Source: Cyclina sinensis
Taxonomy: Eukaryota; Mollusca; Bivalvia; Venerida; Veneridae
Assembly (NCBI GenBank): GCA_012932295.1
Contig: JAAONU010000001.1
Span: 29,264,921-29,328,920 of the forward strand
Reading direction: 5' to 3'
Length of the DNA stretch: 64,000 bases
Made by a program: the position numbers and the translations under genes. Numbering within the stretch: the stretch's first letter is position 1; each line of letters starts with the position of its first letter. A model generated the notes under the pieces. The model did no database searches, was not told where the DNA came from, and worked only from the letters and a program-made list of their open reading frames with translations. Positions 33,521-46,800 of this stretch are shown here, piece by piece.

Positions 33521-36500
33521 TTGAGGTAGTTTAATGCTTTTTGAGTGCTTTTAGGTTAATATATTTATGTTGTGTTCTGGCTCATTTCATATAGGCAGTT
33601 ATGGGGCTTTTAATTATTCAGACAGTCAAAGAAAACATATACATAAACGTGGTAAGCCTCACCCATTCACTGATATTTCACAGTTTATTTTCAGCTGTTA
33701 ATAATTCATGGACAAACACGCAGGGAAGATTTTTTCAGTGGCTTTTGTGCAATTTATCTCTCCTTGAAGTCATGGCTTTTGATCATTTCATTCATGTTTG
33801 GATAAAACATTTATCATATGTAAAAGCACAGACTTGAAATTATTTTGTCATATTTCAGTGCTTTAAAGGTCTTCTTAGTTTGCCATCTACTTCAAATTTG
33901 GCTTGTTACTAGTAGTGACTACATTTGAAGGGGACATCTAGATCAAAAGTCAGTTATACAAAATTCCACTTTAATTTACCTTGAATTCATTAAAAGATGC
34001 TATTACATGATAGCCATCCTCAGTGCTACAAACAAAACAATTCTGGGTCATTTATACATAACATTTTGCTCATTGATCAGTCTGTAATCAAGTGGCCCCT
34101 TTACCTTGTATCCATTAACATACATAAGCTGTCCCTGATCAGTAACAAAACACTTTAAGGATTTTGTAAATATCCTGCCAAGCTTTTGAGAAAATGTAAT
34201 TTGTATCAAAACATGAGAAACATTTGTTGTATGGAACTTTGTCTTTAGTTGCTAATTCTATATTATTATACTACAACCAAAGGTAGTGGGGCTATATTAG
34301 AATTACTTTGTCCAATAACCTACCAAAGTAATGCTTTCTGTCATTAATATTCTGTACATTAAGTAATTGATTCTACAAAACTGTCCCTGACAAATATTTC
34401 CTTTTCCATGCATCTTGACCCTTATCAGTTGAAGCTTTTTGGTTGGGGGTGGAGGGGAGAATTGCATTCAGCGATAGCTGGAGGGTTTTCTGATTGCTTT
34501 ACTGTATCATTTGCTATATCATCATATCTGTATGACATAATAATCTTGTCTTCTTTGTGCATTTATTTATTTAAGCTTATACATAATTATAATGTTTACA
34601 GACAAAGTTTCATTTTAATGAAATGTATGTGTGCCTGAGTTGTTGTGAACAAAAGATGAAATGTTTTGTTTTGTTGTTTTGTTACTTAGGTGAATTTTTA
34701 TAGCATTTATGAATTTATTTTCTAGTCACTGTGTAGTTTCAAAGGTGACTGAAATTTGTTTTGTTTAGCTGTTTTTTTTTCTGTTTACTTTTGTTTTATT
34801 TTAATATTTTTTAGTCATAATGATTGTTTTATACATTTTGATGCCTTTTACTGTTCATTGAAATTGCAAAGACAGATACAAGCTGAAAAAGGAGGTGTTT
34901 GGAAGTTATGCTGTGTCATTTCAAAGTCTAGGTTTAATAAACAGCCAGCCACAATTAGGTTTTGGTGTATGTTGGACTGACAGTCATTTAAATGTTTGGC
35001 CTGAGCCAGCTTGAGCATTTGTTCTACCTTGAGTATGTGGCTAGTTATGTGCAAAGCCTAGCGGCAAACTATGCTTTAGTCTGGCTTGGCCACTTGAATA
35101 TGTGACTAGCTAGCTACTAAATCTGGCTTGAGATTGTGACCTGCCATATGCATAGTCTAGCTTTCAGAATCATAGATGATAAAAGTCTCATAAAATGTCA
35201 TCCCTGGCAAATACTCATTTCAAATATCATTAAAGAACATTAATTTTTGCATTCATTTTGTTTGTTAATTTTCATTTTTCTGAAACTGTTTAAGCACAAA
35301 TTATTTATGATACAAGAATGATACTGTCATAAAGTGCTGTACAATGGGTTATTTTTGTTGCTGTTAATGTTTTTGTTTCAAGTAATTAAGAACTTGGCAA
35401 AGGAAACAATTAATAGTTAACTGTTTGCTCTGTTTTCAAGATCAGTAAATGTTTTTGTCACTCTTTTACATGAATGTTTCTCATTATTCAGAAACAAGCA
35501 TATAAATGAAGTTAAAGTCATATTTAAAAGTAAAATGTACATATTTTTGAAAATATAGGAGGAAAATAGCAGAGTACATCAAATTCATGTAACATAATAA
35601 ACATAATTAACACATAAAAATTACCCATTATGCAGTAATTAGGCTAGTTGGAAGATGAGATCTAGTAAAAAGCACTGTATTCAAGTAAAAAAAAAAAGAC
35701 ATATAAGTCTACAATATGAAATAAAAATGTATTGTTGTTGGATTATGATTGAGAAAGAACAAGACAAAATTGCCTTTGTCAGCATCTGATGTAACAAACT
35801 GTTAGGATATATAAACTTATCTATATTAACTTGATAGTTGTATTCTGATGGAAAAATCATTTATTCAAATGATTAACTGAAGGTTGTCCCTTGTTTTATT
35901 TTTGTTGATATACTTTTGTTATACATATAGGTTGTCTCTTTATAAACACAGTGGGACAGTTGATTGAAAAGTTTTCTACTGTGAGAAGCCATCAATAGTT
36001 TGTGTTGTGAAGTTCATGTAGTGTAGATTTCAAGTCATGTGTGTTGCAAGAATGAAATCATTATCAATATTTATTTATTCTATACACATGTAAAAAATCA
36101 TATAAGCCATATTAATTGTAAGCCAGTTTTGTTATGGAAGCTTGATCAATGTTATCAATTTGTATGTAGTTTTTATGAACAGTTTTTGTCTGCTTTTTTT
36201 CTATTTATCAGCTAGTAGTTAAGTACATGGTATTTAATATAAAACACTTACTCAGTCCTACATTTATTAACAAGCTACTCTAGAAAAAGTATTTGGGGGA
36301 AAAACATGAAATATTAAACAGGTATACTAAGAACCTAGCTATTTTTTAACAGAGAACTTTGAGAAAATTATCATTTTTTAATGGGTAGATAGTATGGTAA
36401 AAGAAAAAGTATAGATAAAAAATTTTTAACTTGTAGAGTTTCATCAATTTTAGTTTTTTTATATTTGAAGTTGTAGATTTCAACTTGTAGTTAATTTACA

Positions 36501-37114
36501 TTTGAAGTTTTGTTTTTAACTTGAATCAAGAGACTGATACAAAGTGGTTTACTAAAAAAGTACTAGCTTGGAGCGTTGATAAAACATGCTACATGCTATA
36601 TTTGGCCAAAAAAAAAATCTTTGTGTACAGAAGGAAAAGCAATTTATGAAAACGATTTGCTTGCTTGTTAATTATTAAAAAACCTTTACGCCCTAACTTC
36701 CTAGATATGGCAGTAGAAAGAAAAAAAGGTTCAGATTTCGTGAGCTGTTTATTTCGGATACTTTACCTCTTCCACCATTGGATGCCACTTGTACACTGCA
36801 ATAATAAATTGACAAGATGTGGTAGAAATTTTCGTATTCTTTATTTTATGTTAATTATTAATCACTTGTTTTTTTCGTAAGCAAAATTATGCTACTGGAC
36901 TGAACATGTGAGTGTAGTTTTTTTCTTGTCAAAGTACATAAACATGTTTGGTGCATGAAATAAACAGTTGCCTTTATAGAGTCTGGTCTTTCTTTCTGAA
37001 TATTTGTATTAACTAGAACTGCCACTGTCCTGGTGCCAATACCCCACGCATGCCGCTTTGTCAGAAGGGTATTGATACAAGGGAACATGTTACTTTATGC
37101 CTAAATTTAGTATG
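33521..37114. other. Intergenic or extended SORBS 3' region; no gene seen
   Basis: T-rich and A-rich sequence, possibly part of a long 3'UTR of the SORBS gene. I find no exon, no conserved frame and no clear repeats. Open frames at 33601-33837, 34408-34638 and 36665-36880 are short and featureless. Confidence 0.45.
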
Positions 37115-37530
37115 AAAAATTTCAAGAGGCAGTAACTCCAAAATGTGCAAAAGAGAGTTATGGTTCTTGGGCACTACTTCTCTAAAATGAGATCTATCCA
37201 TCTATGAAGTTTCAAGGTGATATCTTCAATAGTTTATGAGTAATGCCTAAGTCAAAAATCAGGTATAAAAATTGCAAAGGGTAATCACCCCAAAATTATG
37301 CAAAGGAGAGTTCTGGTTCTTGTGCATTGCACTTCTCCACAATGAGATCTGTTCAACTATGAAGTTCCAAGCTGATACCTCCAATACTTTTTGAGTTATG
37401 CTCCGGACAAAAATTAAGTATGAAACATTTCAAAGGGTAGTAATTCCAATAGTTTTTGAGTGATGCCCCGAACACAAAACCCAACAGACGGACAAGCTGA
37501 TTCCAGTATACACCCCTCCCCCGCCCCATT
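37115..37530. repeat. Dispersed repeat with about 150-bp internal tandem units
   Basis: The phrase (A/G)GG(C/T)A(G/A)TAA(C/T)(T/C)CCAA starts near 37129, 37279 and 37435. It is followed by 'gcaaa(a/g)gagagtt(a/c)tggttcttg' and 'atgaagtt(t/c)caagctgata'. The end reads 'aacagacggacaagctgattccagtata', typical of a bivalve interspersed element I recall. Confidence 0.65.
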
Positions 37531-40290
37531 AATTGAAATCAGTCGCCTATAAAAACTGCAAAACTAACTTGCCAGTGTGAACCAGTCCATTATGCTCTAG
37601 ACGTAACTTACTTGTATACTGCTGCAGCCTCTGATGCATTGGAGCTTGACATGAGAAAGTTGGAAGTTTCAGGTGAAGGTAGGGATTCGTGTGTAGGTTA
37701 TGTATATTTCCAGCGGGAGCAAATGAAAGACCATGGTACCATAAAATGACAAGTGGTCTGGTGCAGAATCAATCTTGGCTTGAACTGTAAGCTCAAACTT
37801 ATCCATAGTGTTTATATAGCTATACAATTGTATATAAGTTCGAACTCATCTAGAGTTTATATAATGATTGTGTATAAGGTCGAACTTGTCAAGAGTTCAC
37901 ATAGCTGTAATAATTTGGTCTAGCTCAGTTTTGCCTGCCCTGTACATCAGTGCCTAAACATTTTGAGGAAATTCGTGCCTTGGCTATACTCGTTAATTTT
38001 TAAACATACCAAACATTTTTATGCCACCTGATGGAGGGCATATCGTTTTTGATCTGTCTGTTTAATTGTCACCAGACTTTAACACTTTTGAGGCCCCGCC
38101 GTGGGTATAGCGTTCATTCGAACGTAGCGCTTGTTTTCTTTATTTTTATCTGTTACAGTGTTTGGTGACGACTGGATATGGATATGTGAAACGTATTGGG
38201 AGTAAAACATGGATGTCTTCTTTTCAAGGACAATTGACAGTATTCTCCAGACACTGTTTTACTATGCAATGTGTCATTTCATGTGAATCCTCAGCTCTAA
38301 CAACTCAATGACTGCTTTCTCAGCAAAAGATACGCGTATTTTTGATAGCCGTTTCTTATATATTGTTCCTCCTCTTTCTCCCTAACCTGTTGACTTGGAG
38401 TATTTAATGATTACAAAATTAAAATGTCTCAAGACTTTTTTCTAGTTAATAAATACTGACCCATCAAGCGGTCATGTGACCAGACTGTGGAAGAGATGTT
38501 CGTAATATCGATTTCTGTACAAATGGACAAAGACGTTGAGTTTCAGGTTACTGCTTTGAGTCAGGCTACCTCCAACCCTCAGTAAGGCATTTTGAACAAA
38601 TCTGTTAGTTGGGTGTAAATTTGAATGTCATACATTGCTCTGCTTAATATAGAGTGAATTAGAGAAACAACCATTTCTTTAAACTTGATTAAAATAATGA
38701 AATAACACAAGATTTATTTTTTGTTTTATTAATGTGAAAACTGGTTGACCAAAAACACATCTGTTACATGCACTATTGTTGTTTCTGTTAGAAACATACT
38801 GTATACAGTTTTATTCAGATTACTTAAATATTGCACTTTGAAATATAAACACTCCCATTGGCTAATAATACACGTGCATATATAATGAAAATAAATGTTA
38901 TGGTAAGTGTACATTTGTGATTCATTGATATATTACATGTCAACTAATGCACAAGTGATCAGATGTCAAAAATAACATATATGCTGTGAACTTTGAATGA
39001 AATCGTAAACAAAGGTAATTCATTTGCAAACATTTATGAAATGATTCGAAAACCCGTTTAACTAAACGGTTACATATGATAGGATTCACCTCAAACGTTC
39101 ATTACCTTGTTCGTCTCATCTATGTAATTAAAGAAACTGACCTCTAATGAGCAGTAGAATGGGTTTTTACCTTTTTTTAATGCCACGAACGCCAGACACG
39201 TGCCTGATTTCTCACCCACTTCCAGTCTTTTCGAAACCATCGAAATATGGGAGAGACAATGTGATATGACCACAAACCCCTAAGTTCAAAACTGCAAGGT
39301 CAGGGAAATACTGTCACATGTTACGAGGTCAAGGTATGGGCAACATTTCTTATAGATTTATACGACAATAAATTCCCAGTACCCCTGCAACACGTATGTA
39401 TACCTGCCACTTTGTATCGACTAAAGCGACAGAATATACACGTGTATATATCATCAGACATAAATATCAACTGAACACGCAGCTTAGACATAGAGCAGAG
39501 TGTATTATCACAAAAAACAAGAGTTTTATTAACAGCTAACTGAATGAACAATAAAACTGCAAACAAGTTACTATTTATATATCACAGGGGGTATCGGAAG
39601 AGGCAAATGCCTTTTCTAGAAGGACGTTTTCTTTTGGTAAGCCATGTTTAGTGGCGTTAAAGGCTATCATTCTAGAAATGTTACTAGTTCTATAAACAAT
39701 GAATATTACCTTTTAATTTTGAAAACATTACGAAAAACAAAACATCGTATTTTGTGTCTTTCTTTCCTTTAATAAAGAAAGATTTCTGAAATAGTATTAA
39801 AGAAGCCCTCCAATACGAGTAATTCTCTAAATGTACTAAATGTCAGGCGGTAGAAGAAGAGAACCACTCTTAATTGAAGGAATACGGTACTATACAAGAA
39901 TAGGTATACACCTACACGTGTCCTTGGCAGTGCCTGGTGCCTACAAGCATTTAACTCAGATATGATCAGGTAAAGCATCGCCAGGTAGAACAATATTTCT
40001 GTTCTGTAATCACGTTCAACGGGGGGTTATAATTCTTCTATGGAATGTAAAAGAAAACTCTTAGGAGTGAACGATTATAGTTGGGGAAATAGTGAAAAAA
40101 AACACGGTATCTTAAAATACACAACAGGTCTAGCATCTACCTGTATTTTCTTAAGTCTTCAATTTCATTAATATTCATTCTTTTCAATCTGTTATCAACC
40201 TTTGCTACGGGTTATATCATCCAAAAGCTACTGAGTTTGAAAAACAAAACTACCAAAAGGCCAAGCATGGTGAATCTTCGATTTCCTTTG
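37531..40290. other. Intergenic space between the two convergent genes
   Basis: No gene seen. A fragment near 38,030-38,130 ('atgccacctgatggagggcatat' and 'ccccgccgtgggtatagcg') looks repeat-derived. The minus-strand open frames here are short and lack motifs. Confidence 0.45.
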
Positions 40291-40293
40291 AGC

Positions 40294-40299
40294 TTTATT
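40294..40299 (-). terminator. Poly(A) signal of the PDZ gene
   Basis: TTTATT on the plus strand is AATAAA on the minus strand, 35 bases beyond the stop codon at 40334. A 3'UTR this short is possible; other signals lie further on. Confidence 0.35.
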
Positions 40300-40333
40300 T
40301 TTACAACGCGTTCACGTGGCATGGCGATGAATG

Positions 40334-40800
40334 TCACAAATCACATACGGGCATTTCGTCTTGTTGATAAACTTGTCGATACTGCTGATGGTGCTGTTGT
40401 ACGATATGTTTAGGACTGGAACCGCCGGGTTTGAATCCCCGTGGCAAACTATAATAGCTAGACTGAACACTGTAGGACGATTGAGAGGTTTGTTTAGGTA
40501 AGGTAGATTGTCCAGACTCCGGCCAAGCTTTGATTTTTCGATTATAATCTCCATACTCCATGGTTTTCTGAGGAGCTTCGTTTTGTTGTTCTGGCCAAGC
40601 CCTGATTCTCCGGTTGTAATCCCCTTGTTCAATGGGTTTCCTTTCTGGCTTGTCCTGCTCAGGGAACGGTTTGATTAGGCGATTATAATTACCATACTGG
40701 TCTGACTGTTTGGGGTCCAAGTCTTGGTTGAGAGTCTGGGTGGAGTACTGTTCCTGGTGCCAGTGTTTAGTCGTCACTCCCGTGTTTGGATCAAAGGACT
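40334..40800 (-). CDS. PDZ gene last exon: repeated YNR-I-AWPE motif and C-terminus
   Basis: The acceptor is tttcccttgtag (plus 40801 onward) and TGA lies at 40336-40334. The 155 codons include three copies of a 23-24-residue repeat: YGNYNRLIKPFPEQ (about 40,699-40,660), EQGDYNRRIRAWPEQ (40,630-40,588) and EYGDYNRKIKAWPES (40,559-40,514). A Ser/Tyr/Gln-rich tail ends PVCDL. It enters in phase 1 (G|AG, Glu). The Arg/Lys and Trp-Pro-Glu positions are fixed while the spacer varies, so the motif is under constraint. Confidence 0.88.
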
Positions 40801-43800
40801 CTACAAGGGAAACAAGAATCAATAGCTTAATATGACTTAACATAGTACATAATTGTTATACATGAGAACACTAACCGTGAGTGAGGGAACGGGAGTGTGT
40901 AAAACTGTTCGTCTGCTATTTAAGTGTGACGTTTAACAAACACCAGGCGGCACAGAAATTTCCTAATTTACTCTCAAGTAGCAATTTATTTTAAAAGTAA
41001 AACAGCACAACTATTAAGCACACTCAGTATTTAAGATAAAAGCACCATGCATCTGTTAATTTACGAATATGGCAAACCACTTTCATATATTGCTATATCA
41101 GAAAAATAAAACGTAACTTTTGCAAGACGTATCCACGTGTAATTAATAAGTAGCTCAGTAGTAGACAAATCATATAATCAAGCAGAGACTGAGCAGACGA
41201 CAAAACTGTAAGTGTGTTAAAAGAAAACTCATTATGTTATTACAAATTTATAATGCTATATACAAACAATTATAACATATTTTGTTCAAGTCAATGTAGG
41301 ATAAGGTTTTTAAACGTTAATATTGTCAGTCACGACACTACTTTTGGCAGCTACAGTAAAATTGCGATAATCCGAGGTCTGTTAGCTCGGATAATCGCAA
41401 AACTCTAATTTATTGATTAATACCGTATCGCTGATTTCAATACTTTTTTATTTGCGCTGAAAATGAGAAAATTGACTAGATTGTGGTTCAGCATTATAAG
41501 GAGGCACCACACAGATTAACATGCACACAGCAATAACAAAGACTAACATACAAACGAACCCATTACAACAAGCATCAAAACACATAAAAGTTAACAAAGA
41601 GCCAACAGCAGTATATCAGAAGAACGATTGTCTGGTATGAAAATAGCAACAACACGGAAGGTTTTGTTTAATCCTGGAAATGAGTCCAAAAATAATGTTT
41701 TATTAAAGTACACAATGTATATTTCAGGTCGATAGACCGAAGGCAATTTACATTTGTATATCAGAAAGATCCCAAACCCCTTTCGTTCTTGCTATTTGTT
41801 TGACATATAAAAAAGTTTGCTTTTGCTTGACAGATTACATGTATATATATTTTTTCGGTTCCTAAGCCGCTAGGTCGCCATGCCGCCTTTTGTTAGATCG
41901 CTAGGCCGCCGAGCCGCCAAATACACAAACGTTATATTTTTTAGAAATTAGCTCGTTATCATGCCATGCGCCTATAGATATGCATACATTTTGTTCTATT
42001 TATTATACAATTGCAATAAAATTTCTTTCTTCTTTTTTTTTCAAAATGCTCTTTTCTCTGACCGCCTTGTTCAATGAAGGTGAGCACAGGAAATTTGGAA
42101 AAATGGGATGGGAAGAGATTTCAACAAGTTACCTTCAACCAAGTTTTTGATTAAATATAGGAAATATTCAAGCTCGGAGTATAAACTTTAATTTTTGGAA
42201 GTTATTCTAAGGTTGTAAATGAAAAGACGATTTTACGAATAAAAATTAAAACATATAATAAGTTAGACAGACCCAGATAGTGGCACCCATCGTTTTGAGC
42301 CAATAAGCACAAGAAACGGGCGGTCACGTGATTAATGAATATTGTAACAAACTCTTAACGGTTGGGCACATATACGCCCGAATCTAATGTGTTTCATAAT
42401 GCTCGATGAACGGGTGCCACTTGTACAGGAATAATACCCGACTAGACTAGGATAATATCGAGAATTATAAGGGTTAATATAAATAGGTACATGTAATAAT
42501 ATACAAACAGGATATAATATCTAATGAGTGTTCATGAAATACGGGATTTATTGCATGGTTATTTGAAAACGATAAAAACTGGCCGTGTTTGTATCGTGTT
42601 TTGTAAACGAGTTTAATAAATCCCGTATTAAATGACCACAAATATAATGTTCTTTTTATATCATAGAAATTTTGTAAGTGAATGGTGACAGAAATGCACG
42701 GAAACAGTTTGTTTTGTCCGTATACGCGTAAACGTCATCAGCGTGTTGTAAATGACGTTGACGTGAAAGTGTTATTACAGTAGTGTTATATCAAAGATAT
42801 AACACGGCTTTTTACACGTCCCACGACGTCGTCTATGATATAATGGATACTATAAATAGGTACATGTAATAATATACAGGTTTCTATAAATAGGTACATG
42901 TAATAATATACAGGTTTCTATAAATAGGTACATGTAAAAATATACAGGTTACTATGAATTATTGTACTTACTTCGCACACTAATAATCTGCACAAGACAA
43001 AAGAACGATGTATTAGTAAAACGCAGCTGCAAAGTTGTCCACAGGGACAACAAACAGGCACAAATACAAAACAGCAAAACATATAAGCATATCTATACAA
43101 ATTTTGTATACACACAATAATTAAAATGCCTATGATAATTAAAAAAAAACTTGGAACATTAAGCTTGTGTCATGTTTTGACAACCAACCTTATTTCTACT
43201 GCCCCTGCCTTCTCAAGAACCATTTTTCTACGTGAGCCGTAAGCATGTAGAAAGTATTGAAGTAAAAACTTACAGTCTGCAAAGAAGCTGAGTGTTTGGC
43301 AGCAGTTATGATACTATAAAACCTTTTTTTCGCAAACAGTAAATATTTGCAGGTAATTAAATTGTGTTACTTCTCACTAAAAACAAGTAGCACAAGTGAA
43401 GTGATTCATGTTCTTGCAACATTCCTTTAAAATTGATATACACAAGTATACTTCATCGAAATGTAACAAAAACTTTTACATGCCTATATAATTGGTCAAA
43501 AAGTGACATAAGTTTTGCCTATACATTGTATCGAAATATGACAGAAGTAATATCTTGCAGATCATGATCTTTTTATGTAGAAACTTCAAATGTTAAGTTT
43601 CTGTATACCCATTTACACGAATCAAAGCACCAGATAGAATTGTCATTTCTTTTTGCACTTAATTCACTGTGTTCAATGTGCGTCTCTATTCTATTAATGA
43701 CATATTTATACACCATGAAGATTACATACATTAGTAATAACTAAGTGCATAGAACTCCATATGTTTGTAATCTACATGTGCTATATGAAGTATGTTCAGG

Positions 43801-46800
43801 CGTTTGGTACTCACGTCTAATTAAGTTATTTGGCATTATATCTGGGAGATAACTGAACGAGATAACAATGTGGCAGTTATATATGCAACTTACTTATGTG
43901 CGGAATCATCTTTGGATTAAGGCCACGGCAAAGCCATTGTTTCCGGTCCCCAAACGGGACCCTGTTGACTTTTTCAAATATGAACTGGCAAGCAGAATAT
44001 TTGAGACTGTCTGTTATAGATATGAGTTGCAACATTCAGCAGCACAAAAGCTACAATTTGACCAACAGTATTGTCACCGCAGACCTGTCCCGTTCATTAC
44101 ATCTCAATTAAAAGAACCCGGCTTAATTATAACTAGCACTAAAACTCGGCATTTAACCGATATGCTATGTAAGAAGGTCGTATTTCAGTAAAATGCCCGT
44201 CTTAACACTTACTCGAAAAACACATTACTGATTTTATCATACCAACATCAGATACATGTAAGGTTCTACTTTGATTCTAGACATATCTAAGAATCTATTT
44301 TGATTACGTTTACAGGTTGGCGTCAACAAGCAGAAATCATGAATCTTTACTAATGAGAATTAAAGAGGGAAACTTTTTATAAACGGAAAGAAAACATTAG
44401 TTGCTGTAAAATCTAAACTCGTGTAGGTTATTCCAGGAGACCAGAATCCAACATTTAGCCTGACATTTCTTTTACATTACGAACATAATTCACTCTCACA
44501 GACTACAACAGTAATCAAAACCCATGTATAAGATCAGAGAACAAGCACTCGTCACATATCAACGTTTAGATAAGTTTCAAGTAAACTTTCCCATAAAGAA
44601 TGTCATTTTCCTTAATGTTTTTTTAATGGTAACATTGGGTGTGTCTCTTAGAAATGCATTTTACTTTTTTTCTAAGTTAGCAAGAAGTTGACGGCAAAAA
44701 CTTACCCCTATAATATGACTGTTGCTGGCCCCCTGGACCCGACCCTGGCCATCCCTGGGCCTTCTTGTTGAAGTTACTTCCTCCAATCAGCTTCGGCTGC
44801 TTATCTGCTGCCAGGTTGTGCTTTGGTAGTGGATGTAAAGGCATCGAATGTGTGAAATGCGGCTGAAATGCCTTATTCACATCACCCTGTGCAGCGGCAC
44901 TCCATGGGGACTTCTCTGGCGAGGGTTGCGGGGGATTCTGCACGATAAAGTCCAGTTTTGTTGAGGTCGGGGACTTCAACACATTTGTATCATCAATTAC
45001 AAATTTTTCAACTCTCTGTTGTCGCTTCTGGAACAATTTCGCGCCTCTGTTTTTCCCGCCTTTATGTAAATCGGCTGCAATACTGAAGCAAGTGTTTGGA
45101 GAGACGCCATGATGATCAACTTTCGGCGCTTGTAATCTTAATCGCTCAAACTCCTGCTTTGACAAACTCATTTTTTGTCCACCACTAACTTGACCAGCAA
45201 CTTTTGGTATTCTAAATGTAAAGAGAGGTTTATCTCCCCCCTCGTCGTGGTAAAGTTCACTATCCAGGTCGTTTAAATCCGCAACATCCCCCGCAGACGA
45301 CGAGAATTCACTGCCAAACTCTGCTCGTGTCTCATGTATCCACTTGTTTGCTTTACGCTTTCGTTTGGCAAACATGCGCGCTCCCCTAGCTCGATTATTG
45401 GCAAACGATGTTAGTGATTGTGCGATCTTCTTGCACATTGACATCTGTTCGTCAATCGTAGGATACCTGTTCGTGGCATCGTCATAGAACGCCGAGTCCG
45501 AAAATATCTTTTCTGTAAGATAAATAAAGGTTATGAGTCGTTACATACTGTTTGCCGAGTATCTGGCAGATATACAGGAAAAAGTAGCATATACTCTCAG
45601 ATGCTAATAATTATAAGTATGAAAATGTTTTAGTATAAATAACCATCAAAACTTACGTAAGAAGTACATTTGTGTTAATATTCAGATATCAATACATATA
45701 CAAAAGGAGAAGCACAAGGATCATGCGGCCCTATATCGCTCATGTAAGATATCTAATTTATTTAAGTTGTCAAACTTTTCATCACCATAGCATCATTAAC
45801 AATCAAGTTGGTCCGTAGGTCAACTTAAAAGCAAAACAAACCCTTTTTGAATTTATCTACTACATTAATAACATCAAAGGAAAGGTTTTCAGATCAAGAT
45901 AAAAATTAATTGAAAACAAATATAAAAAAAATATTTCGAAAACTATATTAGGCGTTCAAATGGCGTTTGACTATTTAAAAAGTAGGCAAGGCCATTGAAC
46001 CCTAATGTTGAAAACCTATTGCCTATGACAATGTCTTATTTTTTTTCTCTCGCTTTTTATTAAGCTGTTATCAAGCTTGTCATTTAATGTCGCTGAAGAC
46101 CTTAGTGAAGTATTTAAACAATAATCATAGTTGCTTATAAAAATATATTCATCATAGTAAATTTTATGCAAAACTGTAATAGTTTTTTAACCAGAATTTC
46201 TAAGTTTAAAAGGGGCAATAATTTACAAAAACGTTTGTCAAGAGTTATTTTACTTGGAGTTCTGGTGTCCTTATAACATCTTTGTAAAGTTTCAAGTCAG
46301 TCCCATTCATGATTGCTGAGAAATAGGCATTTACGTATGTTGCATGCAAAACTTTAACCAAGATTTCGAAGTCAGAAAGGGCCATAATTTGCCTTGAATT
46401 TAGTCGAGAGTAACTTAACCTGTTTGTTTAATGCCCCTGACAACATTAGTGAAATATAAGATCAATAAGCATTTTTGGTTAGCAAGATACATGCATTATA
46501 GTAACTTGCACTTAAAACCAAAACCAGACATCGCCGACGCCAACGTGAGTAGAATACATTGACCTGCTTCGTATAGTCGAGCTAAAAATTGACCAGGTTC
46601 CATTTCGTTTAATTTTCTGATAATTTAGAATAGAACGCCTTGTATCGTTATGTTAATGTAAAATGTCTGAAGTGAGAAATGAAAATTCAGAACACCACTT
46701 TCAAGGAATGTAAATATATGCTCAACTTTAAATAGAAATATTGTTTTTATTTATATTCGTTTAGCCGCTATAAACACAACTTGGCACACAAAACAACATA

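Noticed and set aside
43868..44191. 107-codon plus-strand open frame in a PDZ-gene intron
   Set aside because: Two overlapping plus frames are open here, which is curious, but there is no recognisable domain, splice context or poly(A) signal in a fitting place. Kept as unproven.
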